From the NCBI GenBank assembly GCA_045638085.1, contig JAZUAQ010000104.1, forward strand, positions 1 to 20,566: 20,566 nt of DNA, read 5' to 3'. This DNA comes from SIG459 sp045638085 (GTDB lineage: Bacteria > Bacillota > Clostridia > Oscillospirales > Oscillospiraceae). The translations under genes and the position numbers were made by a program. Shown one piece after another: positions 14,501 to 20,566 of the stretch; positions within the stretch are counted from its first letter, which is position 1, and every line of letters begins with the position of its first letter. The notes beneath the pieces were generated by a model. It did not search any database, was not told where the DNA came from, and was given only the letters and a program-made list of their open reading frames with translations.

Positions 14501-15283
14501 TTCTTCGCCGTAAACCTCAATGCGTGCTTCCAGATAGCGCTGATATGCATCAGCAATGGCGCTGTCGTCAATCTTGACATTGTCGATATGGGTGGAGAAG
14601 GTGGTGTGGCGGCAATGGTCGGACCAGTAGGTATCAACAACGCGGATTTCGGTGACGCTGGGGTCACGGCCTTCTTCGTCGCGGAAATAGGTCTGGAGGA
14701 ACTTAAGGTCATCAAGATCCATTGCAAGACCCATTTTATCGAGAAGTGCGGAGAGACCATCGTCATCAAGAGCGATAAAACCGCTTACAGTTTCAACGCG
14801 GTCGGGAGTTGCATACTCTGCGTCGAGCGTTTCGGGCATTTCAAGGCTTGCCTCTCTGGACTCAACGGCGTTGATAACGTATGCCTTAACAGCGTCTATA
14901 TCCTTCTGAGTAAGTTCGCCATAGAGAGCGTAAACCTTTGCGGAACGGACGGTGGGGCGCTCGCCCTGGCTGAGAAGCTGGATGCACTGTGCGGCAGAGT
15001 CAGCTCGCTGATCAAACTGACCGGGCAGAGGCTCTACTGCGAATACGGTATGTGCATCGGAAAGTTCAGCCTGAGCATAGACATTATCAAGCTGAGGCTC
15101 AGAGAAAACAGTGGTACGGGCATAGTCGAAAAGTTCAGCATCGATGCCGGAAACATCGTAGCGGTTGAGGATGCGTACATCCTTCAGCGCGTCAAGGCCG
15201 AGAAAGTTACGGCAGTCGGCAAGAAGACCAGCAGCCTCAGGGGCGAGACCGGGCTTTTTTTCTACAAATACTCTATAAACCAT
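11591..15283 (-). CDS. purL: Phosphoribosylformylglycinamidine synthase, single-chain PurL with glutaminase domain
   Basis: A 1230-residue one-polypeptide FGAM synthase, converting FGAR, glutamine and ATP to FGAM (step 4 of purine synthesis). The order is an N-terminal PurS-like part (about 1-150), the linker with TYWSDHCRHTTF near residue 220, two AIRS-like synthase halves containing KNETHNHPTEIEPFGGAAT, and a C-terminal class I glutaminase from about residue 965 (PVFPGTNCEYD). The glutaminase triad is visible: C1070 in GICNGFQAL, H1200 and E1202 in GHSERVG. This fused form replaces the purS/purQ/purL trio of Bacillus and is common in clostridia. The start ATG has GGAGG at 15296-15292 within the purD end, and the gap to purD is three bases (TAA GAT ATG). 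Confidence 0.97.
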   Translation of the reverse strand: MVYRVFVEKKPGLAPEAAGLLADCRNFLGLDALKDVRILNRYDVSGIDAELFDYARTTVFSEPQLDNVYAQAELSDAHTVFAVEPLPGQFDQRADSAAQCIQLLSQGERPTVRSAKVYALYGELTQKDIDAVKAYVINAVESREASLEMPETLDAEYATPDRVETVSGFIALDDDGLSALLDKMGLAMDLDDLKFLQTYFRDEEGRDPSVTEIRVVDTYWSDHCRHTTFSTHIDNVKIDDSAIADAYQRYLEARIEVYGEEKAAKRPQTLMDLATIGAKTLKKRGMLPELDESEEINACSIHVNATVDGEEQDWLLMFKNETHNHPTEIEPFGGAATCIGGCIRDPLSGRAYVHQAMRVTGGGDPRVSIDKTLSGKLPQRKLAQTAAAGYSSYGNQIGLATGHVAEIYHDGFIAKRLECGAVVAAAPAYNVRRERPAPGDVIILLGGRTGRDGIGGATGSSKSHNLKSLQTMASEVQKGNAPEERKIQRLFRNSEVTRLIKRCNDFGAGGVSVAIGELAAGLKIDLDAVRKKYDGLDGTELAISESQERMAVVVEAGDADKFIAAAQAENLEAYRVAVVTEEERMVMTWKGQTIANLSRAFLDTNGATKHTQVEIAEADRSYFDAPLFESLREMASSLKCASRRGLVERFDSTIGAGSVLMPFGGKTQTSPSQAMAALFPVLPGQKTEQASIMAWGCDPDQLSCDPYLGAYSAVYTSMAKLVAAGADYKDAYFSFQEFFEKLRNEPLRWGKPFSALLGALDAQLELNAAAIGGKDSMSGSFLDKDVPPTLISFAIAPVKADKVLSTEFKKAGNSVYLIASPDQTANGLKGAWDIFNMLNADGKVASAWAIENGAGEAVMKMSFGNRIGFKSNGALAGLWHQPFYGFIIAELTEEVDILGYIKIGETCEEAVIDLDGDSACVEELFNINETVLSGVYPTSAPASGNLEMFSFEKYERPSPIIKTARPKVLIPVFPGTNCEYDSARAVMAAGADAEIAVIRNLTADDVARSIEDIARKMSESQMIFIPGGFSGGDEPDGSAKFITAFFRNPAIKEQVAELLDKRDGLMLGICNGFQALIKLGLVPFGKIIDTDENCPTLSYNVIGRHQSKLVRTRICSNASPWLAATKPGEIYTVPISHGEGRFLASEELVRKLAENGQIATQYVDLDGAATFNGEFNPNGSIFAIEGITSPDGRVLGKMGHSERVGKNLYKNVIGNYDMKLFESAVAYFKK

Positions 15284-15286
15284 ATC

Positions 15287-16546
15287 TTATGCCTCCATTG
15301 CGCGCTTGCCTATATCCTTGCGGTAATAGGCGTTTTCAAAATGCACCTTTGCAACATTTTTATAGGATTTTTCTACAGCCTCAGGAAGGGTGTCTGCGGT
15401 TGCAACAACGCCGAGAACTCTTCCGCCATTAGTAAGAAGCTTACCTTCAGAAAGCTTTGCACCGGCAATATAAATCTCAGCATCCATATCTTCGTCACGA
15501 CTGATTTCATATCCCTTTTTGTAGGAGAGTGGATAGCCTTCAGACGCCATAACGACGCAGCAGGCTGCACCATTGGAGAATTTAACTTCAGTTTCTTCAA
15601 GCTTTTCTTCGGAAACAGCTCTCATAATAGTGAAGAGGTCACTTTCGAGGAGGGGAAGAACAACCTGAGTTTCGGGATCACCGAAGCGGCAGTTATATTC
15701 AATAACCTTAGGACCGTTGGGGGTAATCATAAGACCAAAGTAGAGGCAGCCCTTGAAGGGACGTCCTTCAGCATTCATTGCAGCGATGGTGGGCAGGAAT
15801 ATTTCGTCCATGCAGCGCTGAGCAACAGCCTCAGTGTAATAGGGATTGGGAGCTATGGTACCCATACCGCCGGTATTCAGACCCTCATCTCCGTCGTGGG
15901 CGCGCTTATGGTCCATAGAGGAAACCATGGGTTTGACTACCTTGCCGTCAGTGAAGGCGAGTACAGAAACTTCGGGGCCGGTGAGGAATTCCTCGATAAC
16001 AACATTCAGACCGCTGTCTCCGAACTTCTTATCAGCCATCATCTCATGAACGGCATCCTTTGCTTCCACAAGGCTTTCGGCAATAATAACGCCTTTACCA
16101 AGGGCAAGACCATCAGCCTTGACAACAACGGGTGCGGTGAGAGTGTCAATATAGCTGCATGCGGATTCAATGTCGGAGAAGGTTTCGTAAGCGGCGGTGG
16201 GGATGCCGTACTTCTTCATAAGGTTTTTGGAGAAAACCTTGCTGCCTTCGATGATTGCAGCTTTCTTATCGGGACCGAAGCAAGGAACGCCGGCTTCAGT
16301 GAGAGCGTCAACAGCACCGAGAACCAGAGGATCATCGGGAGCAACGACTGCAAAATCAATAGCATTTTCCTTAGCGAAGGCTACCATTGCGGGAATATCC
16401 TTTGCGTCAACGGTAACGCAGATTGCATCTTCAGCAATGCCGCCGTTGCCGGGAAGGCAATAAAGCTTATCAATTTCGGAAGATTTTTTAAGGGCTTTGA
16501 CGATTGCATGCTCGCGACCGCCGCCGCCTATTACCATTACTTTCAT
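15287..16546 (-). CDS. purD: Phosphoribosylamine-glycine ligase
   Basis: A 419-residue ATP-grasp enzyme that joins glycine to phosphoribosylamine to give GAR (step 2). The start MKVMVIGGGGREHAI is the PurD N-terminal signature; KADGLALGKGVIIA, HDGDEGLNTGGMGT and YNCRFGDPETQ are conserved ATP-grasp and substrate segments. The length is typical (about 420). GAGG at 16557-16554 precedes the ATG by seven bases. It lies 18 bases after purH and three bases before purL, within the same transcript. There is no fusion to purM or purN as found in eukaryotes. Confidence 0.97.
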   Translation of the reverse strand: MKVMVIGGGGREHAIVKALKKSSEIDKLYCLPGNGGIAEDAICVTVDAKDIPAMVAFAKENAIDFAVVAPDDPLVLGAVDALTEAGVPCFGPDKKAAIIEGSKVFSKNLMKKYGIPTAAYETFSDIESACSYIDTLTAPVVVKADGLALGKGVIIAESLVEAKDAVHEMMADKKFGDSGLNVVIEEFLTGPEVSVLAFTDGKVVKPMVSSMDHKRAHDGDEGLNTGGMGTIAPNPYYTEAVAQRCMDEIFLPTIAAMNAEGRPFKGCLYFGLMITPNGPKVIEYNCRFGDPETQVVLPLLESDLFTIMRAVSEEKLEETEVKFSNGAACCVVMASEGYPLSYKKGYEISRDEDMDAEIYIAGAKLSEGKLLTNGGRVLGVVATADTLPEAVEKSYKNVAKVHFENAYYRKDIGKRAMEA

Positions 16547-16564
16547 TTGAAAACCTCGTTTTCT

Positions 16565-17740
16565 TTAGTGATGGAAAAGACGCATTCCGGTGAATGCCAT
16601 CACGATGCCGTATTTGTTGGCGGTATCGATAACATGGTCGTCACGAATGCTTCCGCCGGGCTGTGCTATGTACTGAACGCCGCTCTTGCGTGCGCGTTCA
16701 ACGTTATCGCCGAAGGGGAAGAATGCATCGCTGCCGACGGAAACGCCGCTCATAGTGGCGATCCATTCCTTTTTCTCCTCGCGAGTGAGAACTTCGGGCT
16801 TAACCTTGAAGTTTTCCTGCCATACGCCTTCTGCAAGAACATCTTCGTATTCATCGGAGATATAAATGTCGATGGCATTATCGCGGTTTGCACGGCGGAT
16901 ACCGTCTACAAACTGGAGACCAAGTACTTTGGGGTGCTGACGAAGCATCCAGTTATCGGCCTTGCTGCCAGCCAGTCGGGTGCAGTGAATACGGCTCTGC
17001 TGACCTGCGCCGACGCCGATGGTCTGACCGTTCTTAACATAGCAAACGGAATTGGACTGGGTGTATTTAAGAGTGATGAGGCTGAGGAGGAGGTCATGCT
17101 TTGCCTCAATGGGAAGTTCCTTGTTTTCGGTAACAATGTGGGAAAGAAGTTCTTCGTTGATTTCGAAGTTGTTATAGCCCTGCTGGAAGCCGATGCCGAA
17201 GATATGGCGCTTCTCAATGGGGTCGGGCTCATAATCGGGATCGATCTGTACTACATTGTAGCCGCCCTTTTTCTTTCCGCGAAGGATGGCAAGAGCCTCA
17301 TCGGTGTACGCAGGAGCGATAACACCGTCGGAGACTTCCTTGAGAAGGTAACGTGCGGTTGCCTCATCGCAGGTGTCGCTGAGAGCAGCCCAGTCACCGT
17401 AGGAGCAAAGACGGTCAGCACCTCGTGCCTTGATGTATGCACATGCAATGGGAGAGGTATCCAGTCCGTCAGCAAAATAAATCTGCTTTTCAACATCGGT
17501 GAGGGGAGTGCCGAGAGCAGCGCCTGCAGGAGAAACATGCTTGAAGGATGCAGCAGCAGGAAGACCGGTTGCTTTCTTGAGAGCTTTTACAAGCTGCCAG
17601 GAGTTGAGAGCATCCATAAAGTTGATATAACCGGGCTTGCCGTTGAGAACGGTCAGAGGAAGTTCCTTGCCGTTATCCATGTAAATTTTAGAGGGCTTCT
17701 GATTGGGGTTGCAGCCGTATTTTAGTTCAAGTTCCTGCAT
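16565..17740 (-). CDS. purH: AICAR transformylase, stand-alone (PurH lacking the cyclohydrolase domain)
   Basis: A 391-residue protein with only the AICAR formyltransferase part of PurH. It starts MQELELKYGCNPNQKPS, equivalent to the second domain of ordinary 510-530-residue PurH. The catalytic Lys-His pair is in SFKHVSPAGAA (K67, H68), and the C-terminus has the AQPGGSIRDD and FTGMRLFHH motifs. It transfers the formyl group of 10-formyl-THF to AICAR, giving FAICAR. The MGS-like IMP cyclohydrolase domain is absent. The ring closure is supplied by the PurO-type gene just upstream, three bases away (TAA TCG ATG). AGGAGG lies at 17754-17749 inside the purO end. The start matches the natural domain border, so this is not a truncation. 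Confidence 0.95.
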   Translation of the reverse strand: MQELELKYGCNPNQKPSKIYMDNGKELPLTVLNGKPGYINFMDALNSWQLVKALKKATGLPAAASFKHVSPAGAALGTPLTDVEKQIYFADGLDTSPIACAYIKARGADRLCSYGDWAALSDTCDEATARYLLKEVSDGVIAPAYTDEALAILRGKKKGGYNVVQIDPDYEPDPIEKRHIFGIGFQQGYNNFEINEELLSHIVTENKELPIEAKHDLLLSLITLKYTQSNSVCYVKNGQTIGVGAGQQSRIHCTRLAGSKADNWMLRQHPKVLGLQFVDGIRRANRDNAIDIYISDEYEDVLAEGVWQENFKVKPEVLTREEKKEWIATMSGVSVGSDAFFPFGDNVERARKSGVQYIAQPGGSIRDDHVIDTANKYGIVMAFTGMRLFHH

Positions 17741-17743
17741 CGA

Positions 17744-18451
17744 TTAAGCCTCCTGGTGTTTGTTGATGATAACAGTTTCGCTCTCGCCGCTTACAATATC
17801 AATGCATCTTACAAAGAGAGAAACCTTGTTATCTGCGTTAAGAGCGTTCCATACTTCCTTTGCCAGGGTATCTGCGTCGGTATCGTTTACGATAACCTCG
17901 CGGGGCTCGCCATAGAAGGAGGGGAGAGGCTCTGCGTTTTCCTGATAGGTGTGGATGAAATGACCCTGGCCGGCAATGGGATTCTCGTATCCGAAGAAAT
18001 AACGGCGGTTGGAGGAGGAATCTCCGTTTGCGCTCTTCAGAATGGAGAGTGCATAGCTGCCGTCCTTATGGAGAATACCGGAAATGCGGGGAGTCCAGTT
18101 GGGACCATCGGGCTCAAAGGTGCGCTTACGAAGACTCTGTGCGAAGATTTCGCCTGCAAGAACACCGTCACGTACAGTATCAGTCTGGTCGCCGTTGGTA
18201 ACGATAAGCTCATCACCAACCTTGCGAACGGGATGATAGATAATGAGGGAAGGATCGGTCATCTTGCTCTCATCAAAAGCCTTGGTGCGGATGCCGTCTT
18301 CGGTAAGCTCAAAAATGCGGTTTCGGCTGTTTTCGCTGCGACCCATAATGAAATAAACAACTACACTTTTTTTGCCGTCTGCGGTTTTGCCAAGCATAAT
18401 TCCGCGGCCGGGATAGGGATGTGCTTTCAGTATTTCAAGAAAATTCTGCAT
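17744..18451 (-). CDS. purO: IMP cyclohydrolase, archaeal PurO type
   Basis: A 235-residue protein of the PurO-type IMP cyclohydrolase family (first described in archaea). Diagnostic segments are the N-terminal YPGRGIMLG, VVYFIMGRSENSRNRIF and the mid-protein IYHPVRKVGDELIVTNGDQTD. It closes FAICAR to IMP, the last step of de novo purine synthesis, in place of the N-terminal domain of bifunctional PurH. Its position next to a stand-alone AICAR transformylase gives strong functional support. GGAG at 18466-18463 lies 11 bases before the ATG, overlapping the purN stop. Several clostridia carry this arrangement, so it need not be recent transfer. Confidence 0.9.
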   Translation of the reverse strand: MQNFLEILKAHPYPGRGIMLGKTADGKKSVVVYFIMGRSENSRNRIFELTEDGIRTKAFDESKMTDPSLIIYHPVRKVGDELIVTNGDQTDTVRDGVLAGEIFAQSLRKRTFEPDGPNWTPRISGILHKDGSYALSILKSANGDSSSNRRYFFGYENPIAGQGHFIHTYQENAEPLPSFYGEPREVIVNDTDADTLAKEVWNALNADNKVSLFVRCIDIVSGESETVIINKHQEA

Positions 18452-18459
18452 TATATTTC

Positions 18460-19086
18460 TTACTCCTTTATAATCACGGTGCGTCCTTCAACGCTGAGTC
18501 TTCCCTCACAGAAGAGGGAAACGGATTTGGGAAGTATTTTCCACTCAGCATTTTCCATAATTCTTTTCTGCAGAGTTTCAGGTGTGTCGTCATGCTTAAC
18601 TTCAACAGCCTTCTGCATAATTATAGGACCCCCATCGCACTCTTCGGTTACAAAATGACAGGTAGCGCCTGAGAGCTTAACGCCATATTCAAGAGCCTTC
18701 TCGTGGACATGAAGTCCATAAAATCCCTTTCCGCAGAAGGAAGGGATAAGTGCGGGATGAACATTCATAATGGCGTTGGGATATGCTTTGATAAGTTCCT
18801 CTGTGAAAATAGTCATAAAACCGGCAAGGACAACAAGGTCAATATTGAGCTCTTTAAGCCTATCAACATAGGCTATAGTCATCTCGCGGGCGTCTGCATA
18901 GTCTTTACGTGCAATTACATATGCAGGAATGCCAGCGTTTTTTGCTCTTTCAATTGCGTATGCAGAGCTTTTGGAGGCAATCACGGCGGCAATTTCGCCG
19001 CCGATGATTTCTCCGCGATTCTGAGCATCAATAAGTGCCTGCAGATTAGTGCCGCCGCCGGAAACAAGAACAGCGACTCTTACCAC
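18460..19086 (-). CDS. purN: Phosphoribosylglycinamide formyltransferase
   Basis: A 208-residue 10-formyl-THF-dependent GAR transformylase (step 3). VLVSGGGTNLQAL binds the phosphate of GAR. The catalytic Asn-His-Asp set is visible in MNVHPALIPSF and CDGGPII, with the family's conserved GxHxHxxAL (GLHVHEKAL) between them. The start is GTG at 19086, preceded by AGGGGG (19099-19094) at seven bases. It overlaps the purM stop by seven bases, so translation is probably coupled. The formyl donor comes from the fhs product at the end of the same operon. Confidence 0.96.
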   Translation of the reverse strand: MVRVAVLVSGGGTNLQALIDAQNRGEIIGGEIAAVIASKSSAYAIERAKNAGIPAYVIARKDYADAREMTIAYVDRLKELNIDLVVLAGFMTIFTEELIKAYPNAIMNVHPALIPSFCGKGFYGLHVHEKALEYGVKLSGATCHFVTEECDGGPIIMQKAVEVKHDDTPETLQKRIMENAEWKILPKSVSLFCEGRLSVEGRTVIIKE

Positions 19087-20075
19087 AGGATGACCCCCTC
19101 GCCCTCAACGCATTCGCCGAGGATGTAAGCATCCTCAACGGCGGAGACGGCCTTCTCTGCATCAGCTTTATCAACGATTACGCACATGCCAACACCCATG
19201 TTGAAGGTATTGAACATATCGCGCTCGGGAATATTGCCGGTTTCGGCGATTTCAGTGAACAGGGGATGAATGCGGACATCGTCCTTCTTGATCTTTGCAG
19301 CAACGCCTTCGGGCAGGGCTCTGGGAATATTCTCATAGAAGCCGCCGCCGGTTATGTGTGCGCAGGCCTTGATAGAGACCATCTCGCTGATTGCAAGAAT
19401 GTCCTTAACATAAATGCGGGTGGGAGTGAGCAGCTTTGCGCCGAGTTCACCGGCAAGAGCTTCCTCGCCGAATACCTTACGGACGAGAGAGAAACCGTTG
19501 GAGTGAACACCGGAGGAGGGGAGCGCGATGATGACGTCTCCTGCCTTTACGGAAGCAGTGTTAAAGATTTTCTTCTTATCAACAATGCCTACAGCGAAAC
19601 CAGCCAGGTCATAATCGTCTTCGGGCATCATACCGGGATGCTCAGCGGTTTCGCCGCCGATAAGAGCGCAGCCGGACTGAACACAGCCTTCGGCAACACC
19701 GGAAACGATCTCGGGAATTTTATCGGGGAAGTTTTTGCCGCATGCAATATAGTCCAGGAAGAAAATGGGCTTTGCGCCGCAGCAGATAATGTCGTTAACG
19801 CACATTGCAACGCAGTCGATGCCGATGGTGTCATGCTTGTCCTGCAGCATTGCAATCTTCAGCTTGGTGCCGACACCGTCGGTACCGGAAACGAGAACAG
19901 GTTCTTCCATACCGGCGATGGAAGGGATGAACATGCCGCCGAAGCCGCCGATATCGTCGGCAACACCCTGAATCTTGGTGCGTGCAACATGTTTTTTCAT
20001 GAGTTCAACTGCTTTGTAACCTGCGGTGATATCAACGCCGGCAGCAGCGTAGGAAGCAGAAAATGATTTGTCCAT
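19080..20075 (-). CDS. purM: Phosphoribosylformylglycinamidine cyclo-ligase (AIR synthetase)
   Basis: A 331-residue AIR synthetase that closes the imidazole ring (FGAM to AIR, step 5). SYAAAGVDITAGYKAV is the standard PurM opening. VSGTDGVGTKLKIA, CVNDI, LIGGETAEHPGMM and AHITGGGFYENIPRALP are family motifs for ATP and substrate binding. The length is slightly below the usual 340-350. The ATG is three bases after the purF stop (TAA ATT ATG), with GGAG at 20090-20087. Overlap with purN at the other end shows tight operon packing. Confidence 0.97.
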   Translation of the reverse strand: MDKSFSASYAAAGVDITAGYKAVELMKKHVARTKIQGVADDIGGFGGMFIPSIAGMEEPVLVSGTDGVGTKLKIAMLQDKHDTIGIDCVAMCVNDIICCGAKPIFFLDYIACGKNFPDKIPEIVSGVAEGCVQSGCALIGGETAEHPGMMPEDDYDLAGFAVGIVDKKKIFNTASVKAGDVIIALPSSGVHSNGFSLVRKVFGEEALAGELGAKLLTPTRIYVKDILAISEMVSIKACAHITGGGFYENIPRALPEGVAAKIKKDDVRIHPLFTEIAETGNIPERDMFNTFNMGVGMCVIVDKADAEKAVSAVEDAYILGECVEGEGVILW

Positions 20076-20078
20076 AAT

Positions 20079-20566
20079 TTATTCTTCTCCAGTCCAGCAA
20101 TAGGTGCAGATATTTTCTTTGTTTAGACCAATGGATTCAATGAGCCCCTCAAGAGTTTGGTACTCAAGGGAATTGAATCCGAACTTATTGCAGATGCAGC
20201 AGCGGAGGTTCTTGCCTCGCTCGGTTCTGCTGTCAGAATATTCGGAAATGTACTTGTCGCCCTCTTCGCCTTCGAGTTCTCTTATTACGCGGCGTGCTAT
20301 AAGTTCAAGATCTCCGTTGCTTCTGGAGAAGTTGAGATATTTGCAGCCATACATAATGGGAGGACAGGCGCTTCTCATATGTACTTCTTTTGCACCGTTA
20401 TCATAAAGGAAATCACCGGTTTCCTGAAGCTGAGTCCCGCGAACAATACTGTCATCAATGAAGAGGAGCTTCTTATCCTTGATGAGGTCGTGGACAGCAA
20501 GCATCTTCATTTTGGCAATATGGTGACGTACTCTTTCGCTGGAGGGCATAAAGCTTCTGGGCCAGG
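20079..20566 (-). CDS. purF: Amidophosphoribosyltransferase (3' part only)
   Basis: The gene runs off the right edge of the window; about 161 C-terminal residues remain, and reading continues upstream of the first in-window Met (20549) without a stop (WPRSF before MPSS). The PRPP-binding motif LLFIDDSIVRGTQ identifies a phosphoribosyltransferase. The C-terminal cysteines, RCCICNKF and CTYC, fit the 4Fe-4S ligands of Bacillus-type PurF, so this is probably the oxygen-sensitive iron-sulfur form. PurF commits PRPP and glutamine to phosphoribosylamine. It is the first gene of the operon visible here; the promoter lies outside. Confidence 0.95.
   Translation of the reverse strand, partial: WPRSFMPSSERVRHHIAKMKMLAVHDLIKDKKLLFIDDSIVRGTQLQETGDFLYDNGAKEVHMRSACPPIMYGCKYLNFSRSNGDLELIARRVIRELEGEEGDKYISEYSDSRTERGKNLRCCICNKFGFNSLEYQTLEGLIESIGLNKENICTYCWTGEE

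Noticed and set aside
14588..17725. A 1045-codon open frame on the + strand, opposite purL, purD and purH
   Set aside because: It is codon-for-codon antisense to those genes. Stops on this strand need TTA, CTA or TCA codons in the sense genes, which the biased purine operon rarely uses. No ribosome site or family resemblance supports it.
16565..17740. purH as a truncated or broken bifunctional gene
   Set aside because: The protein starts cleanly at the transformylase domain behind a strong ribosome site, and a PurO-type gene provides the missing activity.

Overview
The window looks like chromosomal DNA of an anaerobic, low-to-mid GC Firmicute of the clostridial type. Pointers are strong GGAGG ribosome sites, a formate-THF ligase gene, a one-chain PurL, an archaeal-type IMP cyclohydrolase beside a stand-alone AICAR transformylase, and a TRAP transporter. 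I see no rRNA, tRNA, CRISPR array, insertion sequence or phage gene. Coding density is very high; the longest gene-free stretch is about 220 bases (809-1028).

Left half, + strand. (1) 1-808: the end of a TRAP transporter operon (dctM tail, then dctQ), closed by a strong terminator. (2) 1029-3717: tldD-pmbA, a two-subunit metalloprotease, with its own promoter region and a perfect inverted repeat over the -10, closed by a hairpin. (3) 3836-7388: a molybdenum-cofactor operon: moaA, a mobB-moaC fusion, a mogA/moaB-type gene, a divergent moaE-like gene, and cutC. A 9-bp perfect inverted repeat resembling ModE half-sites lies in front of moaA. (4) 7464-9860: lpdC-lpdD-lpdB-like genes with overlapping ends, read as a gallate (hydroxybenzoate) decarboxylase: a UbiD-type catalytic subunit, a small D subunit, and a UbiX-type prenyltransferase for the prFMN cofactor. 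The cluster has its own well-formed promoter and ends at a bidirectional terminator.

Right half, - strand, read from the right edge leftward: purF (3' part only), purM, purN, purO, purH (AICAR transformylase only), purD, purL, fhs. This compact operon covers PRPP to IMP except the purE/purC/purB steps, which are not in the window. Fhs makes the 10-formyl-THF that PurN and PurH consume, so one-carbon supply is co-transcribed with its users.

The most interesting reading joins the two middle clusters. Gallate decarboxylase yields pyrogallol. In known anaerobic gallate degraders pyrogallol is isomerised to phloroglucinol by a transhydroxylase that needs a molybdopterin-guanine-dinucleotide cofactor. 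Moco genes, including a MobB domain, lying directly upstream of a gallate decarboxylase cassette therefore make metabolic sense. The transhydroxylase itself is not in this window, so this remains an inference.
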